Assembly (NCBI GenBank): GCA_965371945.1
Contig: CBDVAK010000086.1
Coordinates: 1 to 12,203 of the forward strand
Reading direction: 5' to 3'
Length of the DNA stretch: 12,203 nt
Source of the DNA: CBDVAK01 sp965371945
GTDB lineage: Bacteria > Pseudomonadota > Gammaproteobacteria > Competibacterales > JAHEDQ01
The notes beneath the pieces were generated by a model. The model did no database searches. It saw only the letters and a program-made list of their open reading frames with translations, and was not told where the DNA came from. Every line of letters starts with the position of its first letter. Position 1 is the first letter of the stretch. The position numbers and the translations under genes are program-made. This document shows, one piece after another, positions 1-6,620 of the stretch.

Positions 1-1065
1 ATCACCGCTCGCCAGCAGATCGCTGTTCAATGACGCACGACCCAGTACCGCGGGATCCGCTGTCGCCATGGACTCGACGCCCAGTGTCTCCAACAGCTTG
101 CGAGGGCTGAACTCAGCAATCTGCAGGCTGCCAGTGAAACTGGGGGCATCGAGGATCCGGGTGCCCTTGAGGTCGGCGTTCAGGTCCAGGCCATAGGCCT
201 GTCCCGTCAAGCCGCGGATCTCGGCAAGCTGGCTTCTGAAGTCTACATCCAGCTGCAGATCGAGCACCGCCGCCAGCTCCCCGCCTGGGAGCCCGTCCCC
301 GGACAGATTCAGTGTCAAAGTCCCTTCGGACAGGCTCAGTGTCTGCAGTTCAGGATCCGCGCTCAGCGTTGTTTTCAAAGCGACCGTACCCGATAGTTGC
401 GGGTCGCTTGACTGCACGTTGAAACCAACATCGATGCTGACCGGCTCGCCGGGTTTCAAGGCTCCGGTATCAAGGTGCAATTTTCGAAACGCGAACTTTT
501 GAGCTGCCTGACGATCATCCCAGATCACAGTGGCATCAGCGATCTTGAGCCCCCCCACGGCAAATTCGGTCAGGGTGAAGGTACCAGCACCAGCCGGCTT
601 GTCAGTACCGGCGCCGCTGCCGGCACTTGTTGCGGGCACCTCGGGCGCTGTGGCTGTCTGGCTGGCGATGAGGTGTTGCCAGTTCGAGCGCCCATTGCGT
701 TTTCGCACCAGCCGCAGATTGAGCCCCTCGAGACGGATGACGTCGGTGACCAGTTGGCGCCGCCTCAGCAAAGGCACCAGCTTGACCTTGACGTCGACAG
801 TGGTGACACGCGCCAGCGGCTGCTTGCCGAACCCTGCCACGTTTGCCAGGCTGACGGGGCCCAGTTCCACCCCAACCCAGGGAAACAGCGACAGTTTGAT
901 GTCACCGTCAATCGTGAGCTGTTGTCCGGTCCTGGCTTCGACCTGCTGCTGGATATAGGGCTTGAGCTGGTTGGGATCGAACAGCAGCGTCACCGCGACC
1001 CCCGCAACGACCGCCAGTGTCACGATACCCAGGATCACCCAGCCAACGATCTTCACCACCTTCAT
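1..1065 (-). CDS. AsmA family protein, N-terminal part (cut by window edge)
   Basis: The frame is open from the ATG at 1065 to base 1, giving 355 residues with no stop, so the C-terminus lies outside the window. The protein begins MKVVKIVGWVILGIVTLAVV, a short basic start followed by one hydrophobic segment (about residues 6-29), expected to anchor it in the inner membrane with the rest in the periplasm. After it come DPNQLKPYIQQQVEARTGQQ and an IDGDIKLSLFPWVGVELGPV block, the usual opening of AsmA proteins, and later the family-like FSPRKLLETLG (about residues 319-329). A low-complexity Ala/Gly/Pro/Thr linker sits near residues 138-165. AsmA-like proteins are linked to envelope assembly and lipid traffic between the membranes; which paralogue this is cannot be told. 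A ribosome site GGAG ends about 10 bases before the ATG, supporting this start. Family assignment is firm; specific role is not. Confidence 0.9.
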   Translation of the reverse strand, partial: MKVVKIVGWVILGIVTLAVVAGVAVTLLFDPNQLKPYIQQQVEARTGQQLTIDGDIKLSLFPWVGVELGPVSLANVAGFGKQPLARVTTVDVKVKLVPLLRRRQLVTDVIRLEGLNLRLVRKRNGRSNWQHLIASQTATAPEVPATSAGSGAGTDKPAGAGTFTLTEFAVGGLKIADATVIWDDRQAAQKFAFRKLHLDTGALKPGEPVSIDVGFNVQSSDPQLSGTVALKTTLSADPELQTLSLSEGTLTLNLSGDGLPGGELAAVLDLQLDVDFRSQLAEIRGLTGQAYGLDLNADLKGTRILDAPSFTGSLQIAEFSPRKLLETLGVESMATADPAVLGRASLNSDLLASGD

Positions 1066-1374
1066 CGAAAGCTGTCTCCACTTGAAAAATTCGGGCCTGA
1101 GTATAGGGCGAGCGGGCTAAACTGCCTACCGGCGATCCACCTCATCGCCATCGTGCATTGCAGCATGCGATTTGTGCGAAATCCGCTAGACTGAGTACAG
1201 GGAAGCCATTTGCTTGCCCCAATCCCCTCAGCAGCGTGATCATGGTGCCGGACCCAAAGAAAACTCACTCGATACAGCGGAAACCGGGCCTGGTTACGCC
1301 ATCAAACTGGGATGCCCCGACAACGTCGGTCGGCAGTCACCAGATTCCCATCCCATTACCAGGGAGCATGGCCT
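1066..1374. other. Divergent intergenic region, AsmA gene / host attachment gene
   Basis: This 309-base stretch separates two divergent genes. It holds the AsmA-gene promoter (1100-1128) with a flanking 6-bp inverted repeat, and close to the right-hand gene a small hairpin CCGAC-AAC-GTCGG (1317-1329), about 46 bases before that gene's ATG. I could not find a plus-strand promoter with an acceptable -35/-10 pair: TAGACT at 1187-1192 is a possible -10 box but has no suitably spaced -35. Open frames crossing the region have no ribosome site and no recognisable protein character. Confidence 0.5.
1100..1128 (-). promoter_or_regulatory. Sigma70-like promoter for the AsmA-family gene
   Basis: Read on the minus strand, TAGGCA (1123-1128, 4 of 6 to the -35 consensus) and TATACT (1100-1105, 5 of 6 to the -10 consensus) are separated by exactly 17 bases. 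Transcription would start near 1093, leaving a leader of about 28 bases with a GGAG ribosome site before the ATG at 1065. An inverted repeat GGCGAT/ATCGCC with a 7-base loop (1131-1149) lies just upstream of the -35 and could bind a regulator, but nothing identifies one. Confidence 0.6.
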
Positions 1375-1854
1375 ATGAAATACTGCGTTGTCGTCGCCAA
1401 CGGCTCGCGGGCCCGGTTCTTCACCTTGAAGCGCCCGCAGATTCCGGAACTGGAGTCCGGTCCCAGGCTGATCGAACAAGCCGAGATATCGGACCCGGAA
1501 CTCAAGCAACACGCCCGTGACCTGTGGACTGAGAAACCAGGCAAGAATCGTGGCAAAAGCCAAGCTCAGTCACACGTATACGACGATCATCGTGACAGTC
1601 ACCAAGCCGAGTATGAGCGCAGATTCGTGCAGGTCGTCGCGGAGCGGGCAGCACGCTTTGCCCATGAGCATGAAGCCGACAATCTGGTGCTGTGCAGTAT
1701 CCAGCGCCAGTTGCCACTGTTGAGACAGGCATTGAACGGCCATCTGGGGGACACCCGGGTCACCGAGCTGGCCAAGGACCTTTCCAAACTCGAACCGATC
1801 TCCCTACACGATCACTTGAGCAAGGAAGGCCTGATTCCACCCAGAAAGCAGTAG
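1375..1854 (+). CDS. Host attachment family protein (eRF1-like, baeRF group)
   Basis: Product of 159 residues. It starts MKYCVVVANGSRARFF, the N-terminal beta strand typical of proteins annotated 'protein required for attachment to host cells' (Host_attach, PF10116). A basic/His-rich stretch with DDHRDSHQAEYERRF (about residues 68-82) leads into a long helix; then a strand LVLCSIQRQLPLLRQAL where the family has its conserved core, and a C-terminal VTELAKDLSKLEP segment, also family-like. The family was named from a plant-associated bacterium, but comparative work groups it with bacterial/archaeal eRF1-domain proteins, so a ribosome- or RNA-linked role is as likely as attachment. There is no signal peptide or membrane segment, so it is expected in the cytoplasm. 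AGGGAG (1361-1366) sits 8 bases before this ATG. An in-frame ATG at 1312 would add 21 Arg/Pro-rich residues unlike the family and is rejected as the start. Confidence 0.85.
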   Translation: MKYCVVVANGSRARFFTLKRPQIPELESGPRLIEQAEISDPELKQHARDLWTEKPGKNRGKSQAQSHVYDDHRDSHQAEYERRFVQVVAERAARFAHEHEADNLVLCSIQRQLPLLRQALNGHLGDTRVTELAKDLSKLEPISLHDHLSKEGLIPPRKQ

Positions 1855-1860
1855 CCCAAA

Positions 1861-1887
1861 GCCCGCACCGGAATCCCCGGTGCGGGC
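1861..1887. terminator. Hairpin between convergent genes, probable bidirectional terminator
   Basis: A perfect 11-bp inverted repeat, GCCCGCACCGG (1861-1871) and CCGGTGCGGGC (1877-1887), encloses a 5-base loop. It begins 6 bases after the stop of the host attachment gene and lies 27 bases past the stop of the opposing Sel1/SPOR gene. On the minus strand the stem is followed by only three T residues, and on the plus strand by none, so it is not a textbook intrinsic terminator. Its position between two convergent stops and its strength still make transcript ending the likeliest role. Confidence 0.7.
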
Positions 1888-1914
1888 CGGCCAACTCGAT
1901 CACTTGCAAGCCGG

Positions 1915-2952
1915 TCAGCGTGCCGACTTCGCAGGGAAGCACTGTACCTGGCGATCACGCGACTTCAGCTCGGTACAGACCTCACCCGCTCCGCGTTCGC
2001 TGACAAAAGTACCCGCCAGCAAGCGAAACAGCGGTCGGCTTGCGCGTTGGTTGATTGCGGGAGTCAAGGCCTCCAGCGATCCCAGCAAGTCCGGATGCTG
2101 TCGCTGCAACCGGGTCCAGTAATCGAGAATATCCGCACGACTCCGCAGCGCGATCAACTGTATCCACCAGTCGCCGACACGGCGCTGAGCCGGATCAGCT
2201 GTCCCGGCATCCCCGTCATCATCTTCCGCAGCGCTGGTCACCGTCTCGCTACGGCCGGAAGATTCCACCACCTCCCCACCCTGATCCGGCACCGGAATCT
2301 GGTCAGGGGCCGGCAATCTGGTCAGCAGATCGGCCGCCTCGGTAACGCCTTGATCAGCGGCCTTGCGAAGCCAGTCGCGCGCCTGGGCAAGATCCTGATC
2401 CCCGCCCTCACCAGCAGCCAGCAACACCCCGAGATTGTACTGGGAGTCTGCGAAACCGCTCTCGGCGGCACTGCGAAACCATGCCCTGGCGCTGGCTTGA
2501 TCCACCGCCAGACCACGCCCCGAGGCATACAACATCGCCAGATTGTGCTGGCCTCGCGGGTGACCTTGAGCGGCCGCCCTGGCGTACCACTCAGCAGCCA
2601 CCGCCGGTTCGGCGACAACACCCAGGCCGCGATCGTAAAGCACGCCCAAATTATACTGCGCACTGGCAAACCCCCGCTCGGCAGCCTGGCGATACCAGTA
2701 ACCGGCCTGCTGGTAGTCCTGATCGACCTGTTCACCGCCTGCATACAGGTTGGCGAGTGCAAACTGGGCAACCGGATCTCCCGCACGAGCCCGGGCCACG
2801 GTTGCCGAAAATATGTCCGGGGCAACATCGGTTACTCCCGGGTTGTCGCCCTCCGCGGCGATGGCCTGCTGAAACAACACGGCAGCCACGAGCAGCAGCG
2901 CGATAGCTGCCACCCTGTGCCCCCCACTGCGTCGGTTTCGCGTTCGGTTCAC
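1915..2952 (-). CDS. Secreted Sel1-repeat protein with C-terminal SPOR domain
   Basis: Product of 345 residues. A basic start (RTRNRR) and hydrophobic core (residues 14-27) end at AIA-A, a likely signal peptidase site after residue 32, so the mature protein should be periplasmic. Four back-to-back Sel1 repeats of exactly 36 residues follow: 59-94, 95-130, 131-166 and 167-202, each with the AQYNLGxLY...AxxWYRxAAxxG pattern. Residues 203-257 form an acidic, probably flexible linker. Residues 258-345 are a SPOR-like domain beginning GDWWIQLIA and ending with the paired cysteines C326 and C338 often seen in this fold. SPOR domains bind peptidoglycan with denuded glycan strands, often at the septum; Sel1 repeats bind proteins. 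I infer a cell-wall adaptor, possibly in division or wall turnover. The start is GTG at 2952 with GGAGG five bases upstream. No clear promoter is seen. Symbol not assigned. Confidence 0.9.
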   Translation of the reverse strand: MNRTRNRRSGGHRVAAIALLLVAAVLFQQAIAAEGDNPGVTDVAPDIFSATVARARAGDPVAQFALANLYAGGEQVDQDYQQAGYWYRQAAERGFASAQYNLGVLYDRGLGVVAEPAVAAEWYARAAAQGHPRGQHNLAMLYASGRGLAVDQASARAWFRSAAESGFADSQYNLGVLLAAGEGGDQDLAQARDWLRKAADQGVTEAADLLTRLPAPDQIPVPDQGGEVVESSGRSETVTSAAEDDDGDAGTADPAQRRVGDWWIQLIALRSRADILDYWTRLQRQHPDLLGSLEALTPAINQRASRPLFRLLAGTFVSERGAGEVCTELKSRDRQVQCFPAKSAR

Positions 2953-2985
2953 CGGGGCCTCCGCTCACGGCACGACATCTGCTAT

Positions 2986-3006
2986 GTTGACAACCGAACC
3001 CGGTTC
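2986..3006. promoter_or_regulatory. Two adjacent small palindromes, possible operator
   Basis: GTTGACAAC (2986-2994) and GAACCCGGTTC (2997-3006 plus its first G at 2996) are neighbouring interrupted palindromes with one-base centres. They lie 34 bases upstream of the GTG start of the Sel1/SPOR gene and 48 bases upstream of a possible small plus-strand ORF, where a regulator of either could bind. TTGACA inside the first is a perfect -35 hexamer on the plus strand, but no good -10 follows at 16-18 bases. No known operator matches; short palindromes can be chance. Confidence 0.25.
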
Positions 3007-3053
3007 TGCCAACTGCAGGACACGGCAGCCGGACAGGTTGTCAGGAGCAGGCA

Positions 3054-3248
3054 TTGCACACGATCATCTCGCGTCTCGCAAGACGCAGACTGTCGCCCTG
3101 GTGGCTGGCGGCCCTCGCTGCACTGATCCTGATATCGATATCCTCCAGGGGAGCCCACTCCGTGTCGCAGTCGCGATGGACCGCATCACCGGCCGACAGC
3201 CCATTGGTGAGCATCCCAGCCGGGGCCCATCCCGCCCGAAGCCGCTGA
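3054..3248 (+). CDS. Possible small membrane protein (TTG start), unrecognised
   Basis: A 64-codon frame opens with TTG, preceded by AGGAG (3043-3047) six bases away, a strong and well-placed ribosome site. The peptide begins MHTIISRLARRRLSPWW and continues into a hydrophobic run (about residues 16-30, rich in Leu, Ala and Ile) that follows three arginines, the layout of a single membrane helix with its N-terminus inside, or of a signal peptide. The remaining 33 residues are Ser/Pro/Ala-rich with no recognisable domain. It ends 108 bases before recC and 40 bases before the proposed recC -35. Against it: the start is TTG, rare codons (AGA, ATA, AGG, GGA) appear, and GC-rich DNA yields many chance frames. 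It could be real, a decayed gene, or noise. Confidence 0.35.
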   Translation: MHTIISRLARRRLSPWWLAALAALILISISSRGAHSVSQSRWTASPADSPLVSIPAGAHPARSR

Positions 3249-3287
3249 GCGGGGCCCGCACCCGGCATAGCATCCACAACAATGCGC

Positions 3288-3317
3288 CTCACATAGACGC
3301 ACCGGGGTTGATATAGT
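3288..3317 (+). promoter_or_regulatory. Extended -10 promoter for the recCBD operon
   Basis: TATAGT (3312-3317) matches the -10 consensus at 5 of 6 bases and is preceded by TG at 3309-3310 with one base between, the extended -10 arrangement. CTCACA (3288-3293) is a 4-of-6 -35 with an 18-base spacer. Transcription would start near 3324, leaving a leader of about 33 bases before the recC ATG. A modest promoter suits RecBCD, which is kept at a few copies per cell in E. coli. No SOS (LexA) operator overlaps it. Confidence 0.6.
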
Positions 3318-3356
3318 CGTACCGGGAACAGCCATCCGGACCCGGGCCACCAGCCG

Positions 3357-6300
3357 ATGCTGACTGTATATCACTCCAATCGCATGGAGTTGCTTGGCGA
3401 TCTTCTCGCCACCCTGTTGCAGAACCCGTTGGAGTCCCCGTTCGAAACTGAGCAGGTTGTCGTCCAGCAAGCCGGAATGGCGCGTTGGCTGCAAATCTAC
3501 CTCACAGAACGCAACGGTGTCGCGGCCAACATGGTGTTCCCCCTGCCGGCCCGATTCGTCTGGCAGGTCATTGCCGGTCAACGCGCGGGAATCCCTGATC
3601 GGGATCCACTGGATCGCGACACCCTGCGCTGGGCCATCCTCGGGATTCTTCCGGATCTACGCGATGACCCGGAACTGGAACACTATCTGTCCACCGATAT
3701 CAGCGGCACCCGAAGCTGGCACCTGGCGGCAAAGATCGCGGAAGTGATCGACCAGTATCTGGTGTTTCGGCCCGAATGGATCAGTCGCTGGGAAAACGGT
3801 GAACAACAGCATTGGCAGGCCAGGTTGTGGCGGGCCTTGGCCAAGCAGGTGCCGATGCATCGCGTCAGCGCCCTGCAGCAGTTTCTGTCCGACTGGCAGG
3901 CTGGGCGGCGCACACCGGAAAAGCTGCCCAGCCGCGTATCGATCTTTGGAATCAGTGCGTTGCCGCCGGTCTACCTGCGGATTCTGCGGGCACTGGCTGA
4001 GGAAATCCCGGTTCATATCCTGTTCCACAACCCCTGCCAATACTATTGGGCGGATGTGGTGCCGGAAAAGCAACGCAGCCGGGTGCTGCGCCGGCTGCCC
4101 GAATCCAGCAGGGTACACGCTGGCGCTCTGCTGGAGAGCGGCAATCCGCTGCTCGCTTCGATGGGAACCCAGGGACGTGATTTTCTGCACTGGCTCTACA
4201 GCGACACCGTCGACCACGAGGCCGAGGCATTTCTGGATCCCTCCGAACAGCCGCACGCGGGCCTATTGCAGCATCTGCAAAGCGATATTCTGCACATGCG
4301 TGCAGGCCGGGACAAAACGCATCCCGGCACCATAGACAAGGACGACCGCAGCATCTCGGTACATGTATGCCACGGTGCGCTACGCGAGTGTCAGATCCTG
4401 CTCGATCAACTGCTGTTGCTGTTTTCCCGTGATCCACAACTGCGGCCTCGCGATGTAGTGATCATGGTGCCCGACATCGACACTTACGCACCCTTCATCG
4501 AGGCGGTGTTCGGTAGCCAGCAACCGTTCCGGGTTCCCTGGTCGATTGCCGATCGCAGCCCCTCGCAGGAGCACCCGCTGATCATATTGACAACCCGGCT
4601 GTTGTCGCTGCCCGAGACACGGTTTAGTTGTAGTGAAGTGCTGGCTTTGCTGGAAATCCCGGCGCTGGCCGACCGTTTCAGTATCGATCCGGATGGCTTG
4701 GAGCGAATACGCAACGCCTTACTGGAAGCAGGCGTCAACTGGGGGCTGGACGCCGAGGACAAAACCACCAGCGTTGGCGCACCCGCCACCCACCAGAATA
4801 CCTGGGCCTTTGGACGCGAACGGCTGCTCACCGGCTACGCACTGCCGGATGATGAGCCACGACTTTTTGCCGGCATAGCCCCGGTCGCCGGGGTCGGACC
4901 ACAGGATGCCGAAGTACTTGGCGCGCTGTGGGAACTGCTCGATCTGCTACGGACGTTCCGCGACCGCATGCGCACTCCGAAGCCCCCGCGACAGTGGCAA
5001 CAACTGCTCGACGAAATGCTGGACACGCTGCTGCGGGTAAACGCGGATGAAGAGGCCGTTGTGCAGATGATCCGGGACGCTACCGCGGACCTGGTGGAAA
5101 CCGCCGCCAATGCCGGGTTTCACAACGAGATCGGCCTCGAGGTATTTCGCGATGGGCTGCTGAGGGATCTCGGTCAGCCACGCAGTGGCAACAGTTATCT
5201 GGCCGGATCGGTGACATTCTGCGCATTACAACCTATGCGCAGCATACCGTTTCGGGTGGTCTGGCTGATGGGTATGAGCGAAGCTGGATTTCCTCGCCGC
5301 GGGCAACGCCCGGACTTCGATCTGATGGCACACAGTCCGCAACGCGGCGATCGCTCACACCGGGACGACCAACGCTATCTGTTTCTGGAGGCCGTATTGT
5401 CGGCCCGGGAGCATCTGGGTATCAGTTACATCGGCCGGGATGCACGCGACAACGCTGAGCGTCAACCGTCGGTACTGTTGGGGGAGCTGCTCGACTACGT
5501 CGATGAGAACTACCGCATGGAAGCAGGTCGGGTCAGCACCGGTATCACCACTCACCACGCTTTGCAGCCGTTCAACCCACGCTATTTCGTGGCCGGCACC
5601 TCGACGCCCGGTTTCAGCACTTTCTGGTGCGATGTCAGCCGCAAGCGCCAACAACCGGCCGAACGCCACCATTTCGCACCGCAACCGATCCCGGAGGGCG
5701 CACCGGAAGCGAACGAAACAAGACTTGATATCATTGATTTAACACGGTTTTTCTCTCACCCTTGTCGGTACTTCTTCAAGCGCTGTCTTGGGGTAACACT
5801 GGCTACGATAGATAACCAACCAGCGGATCAGGAACCCTTTGCGCTGGCGGGACTGCAGCGCTATCAGTGCCGGGAGCAGGTCGTCCGTTCGGTAATCCGC
5901 GGTCAGGATATGGCGTCTGCAGGTGCATACCTGCGAGCGCAGGGCGCCCTGCCCCATGCCGCCATGGGTGAGCTGTCAGTGGCCGCACTGAGCTCATCGG
6001 TGCAACCGCTGCTGGAGCGTCTGGCGGACTGCGCGGGCGAACCGATGGCTGTGGAGGTCGATATCAAGCTTGAAGTCGATGGTGCGCCGACCCATGTGGT
6101 CGGTTGGCTGCCAAACTACCTGACCGAGCACGGTCTGGTGTGCCACCGGGTGGGACGGCTGCGGGGTCAAGAGTGGATTTCCCTGTGGATCCAGCATCTT
6201 GCCCTCAGCCTGACGGATGATTTGCCTGGCCCCTGTCGCAGCAGATGGATGACACTGGATGACGATCTGTATTTTTCCGAACCAGTGCCTGCCGAACAGG

Positions 6301-6620
6301 CCCGTGGGCACCTGACCGAACTGTGCCGGCTCCGGCGTGAAGGGCTACTACAGCCGCTGGCCTTTTTCCCGGACACCGCACTGGCCTACGTACAGGCGCT
6401 GCACTCCGAGCACAAGGATCCGCTCTCGATGGCGCTAAAACAGTGGCAACCCGCATTCAACAGCCAGGTTCCGCGCGAATCGGAGGATCCCTATATCGCG
6501 CGGGCATTCGGGAGTTTCGAAGACCCCTTGACGCAAACCGGATTTAAGCGACTGGCCAGCACGATACTGGAACCCGTGTTGAGCGCGGTACAGGCCTCCT
6601 CGGAGGCCGCGCAATCGTGA
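3357..6620 (+). CDS. recC: RecBCD subunit gamma (RecC), Chi-scanning subunit
   Basis: 1087 residues; E. coli RecC has 1122. RecC holds RecB and RecD together, splits the duplex and reads Chi on the 3' strand through a channel made of inactive helicase domains. The start MLTVYHSNR matches E. coli MLRVYHSNR and fixes this ATG, although the ribosome site before it is weak. Other landmarks: SRVSIFGISALPPVYLRILR (about 193-212), PMRSIPF and LMGMSEAGFPRRG (about 626-650), GDRSHRDDQRYLFLEA (664-679), SYIGRDARDNAERQPS (690-705), and from about 790 a C-terminal region beginning LDIIDLTRFFSHPCRYFFK that corresponds to the inactive nuclease-like domain. There is no Walker A, as expected. At positions matching E. 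coli Chi-channel residues, Q37, L63, W69, D132, R138 and R169 are kept, while T40, Q44, D133 and L134 of E. coli are A39, R43, E129 and V130 here. First gene of the operon; it overlaps recB by 4 bases. Confidence 0.98.
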   Translation: MLTVYHSNRMELLGDLLATLLQNPLESPFETEQVVVQQAGMARWLQIYLTERNGVAANMVFPLPARFVWQVIAGQRAGIPDRDPLDRDTLRWAILGILPDLRDDPELEHYLSTDISGTRSWHLAAKIAEVIDQYLVFRPEWISRWENGEQQHWQARLWRALAKQVPMHRVSALQQFLSDWQAGRRTPEKLPSRVSIFGISALPPVYLRILRALAEEIPVHILFHNPCQYYWADVVPEKQRSRVLRRLPESSRVHAGALLESGNPLLASMGTQGRDFLHWLYSDTVDHEAEAFLDPSEQPHAGLLQHLQSDILHMRAGRDKTHPGTIDKDDRSISVHVCHGALRECQILLDQLLLLFSRDPQLRPRDVVIMVPDIDTYAPFIEAVFGSQQPFRVPWSIADRSPSQEHPLIILTTRLLSLPETRFSCSEVLALLEIPALADRFSIDPDGLERIRNALLEAGVNWGLDAEDKTTSVGAPATHQNTWAFGRERLLTGYALPDDEPRLFAGIAPVAGVGPQDAEVLGALWELLDLLRTFRDRMRTPKPPRQWQQLLDEMLDTLLRVNADEEAVVQMIRDATADLVETAANAGFHNEIGLEVFRDGLLRDLGQPRSGNSYLAGSVTFCALQPMRSIPFRVVWLMGMSEAGFPRRGQRPDFDLMAHSPQRGDRSHRDDQRYLFLEAVLSAREHLGISYIGRDARDNAERQPSVLLGELLDYVDENYRMEAGRVSTGITTHHALQPFNPRYFVAGTSTPGFSTFWCDVSRKRQQPAERHHFAPQPIPEGAPEANETRLDIIDLTRFFSHPCRYFFKRCLGVTLATIDNQPADQEPFALAGLQRYQCREQVVRSVIRGQDMASAGAYLRAQGALPHAAMGELSVAALSSSVQPLLERLADCAGEPMAVEVDIKLEVDGAPTHVVGWLPNYLTEHGLVCHRVGRLRGQEWISLWIQHLALSLTDDLPGPCRSRWMTLDDDLYFSEPVPAEQARGHLTELCRLRREGLLQPLAFFPDTALAYVQALHSEHKDPLSMALKQWQPAFNSQVPRESEDPYIARAFGSFEDPLTQTGFKRLASTILEPVLSAVQASSEAAQS

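Larger units (their letters stand above)
2953..3356. other. Divergent intergenic region upstream of recC
   Basis: This 404-base gap separates the leftward Sel1/SPOR gene from the rightward recC. It holds the paired palindromes near 2986-3006, the possible small membrane ORF (3054-3248) and the recC promoter (3288-3317). I see no RNA gene, no riboswitch-like fold and no mobile-element end. On the minus strand only weak promoter words (TTGGCA with a 3-of-6 -10) are available for the Sel1/SPOR gene. Confidence 0.5.

Noticed and set aside
475..1194. Long open frame on the plus strand, 239 codons
   Set aside because: It is antisense to the AsmA-family gene, which has a clear start, ribosome site, promoter and family motifs. 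The plus-strand product is Gln/His/Pro-rich without any domain.
1312..1374. Longer start for the host attachment gene
   Set aside because: The added 21 residues are unlike the family N-terminus, whereas AGGGAG sits 8 bases before the ATG at 1375.
2047..3126. Plus-strand open frame of 359 codons
   Set aside because: It lies antisense to the Sel1/SPOR gene, whose repeats and signal peptide are unmistakable. Long antisense frames are expected in GC-rich codon usage.
3347..3354. E. coli Chi octamer (GCTGGTGG on the minus strand) three bases before recC; another on the plus strand at 10778-10785 in recD
   Set aside because: About one chance match is expected on both strands of 12 kb of GC-rich DNA, and this organism's Chi is unknown. 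Two hits carry no weight without genome-wide counts.
3364..3379. LexA-like half site CTGTATAT at the start of recC
   Set aside because: The second half reads CAA instead of CAG, the site lies in codons for the conserved TVYHSN segment, and recBCD is not an SOS operon in E. coli.
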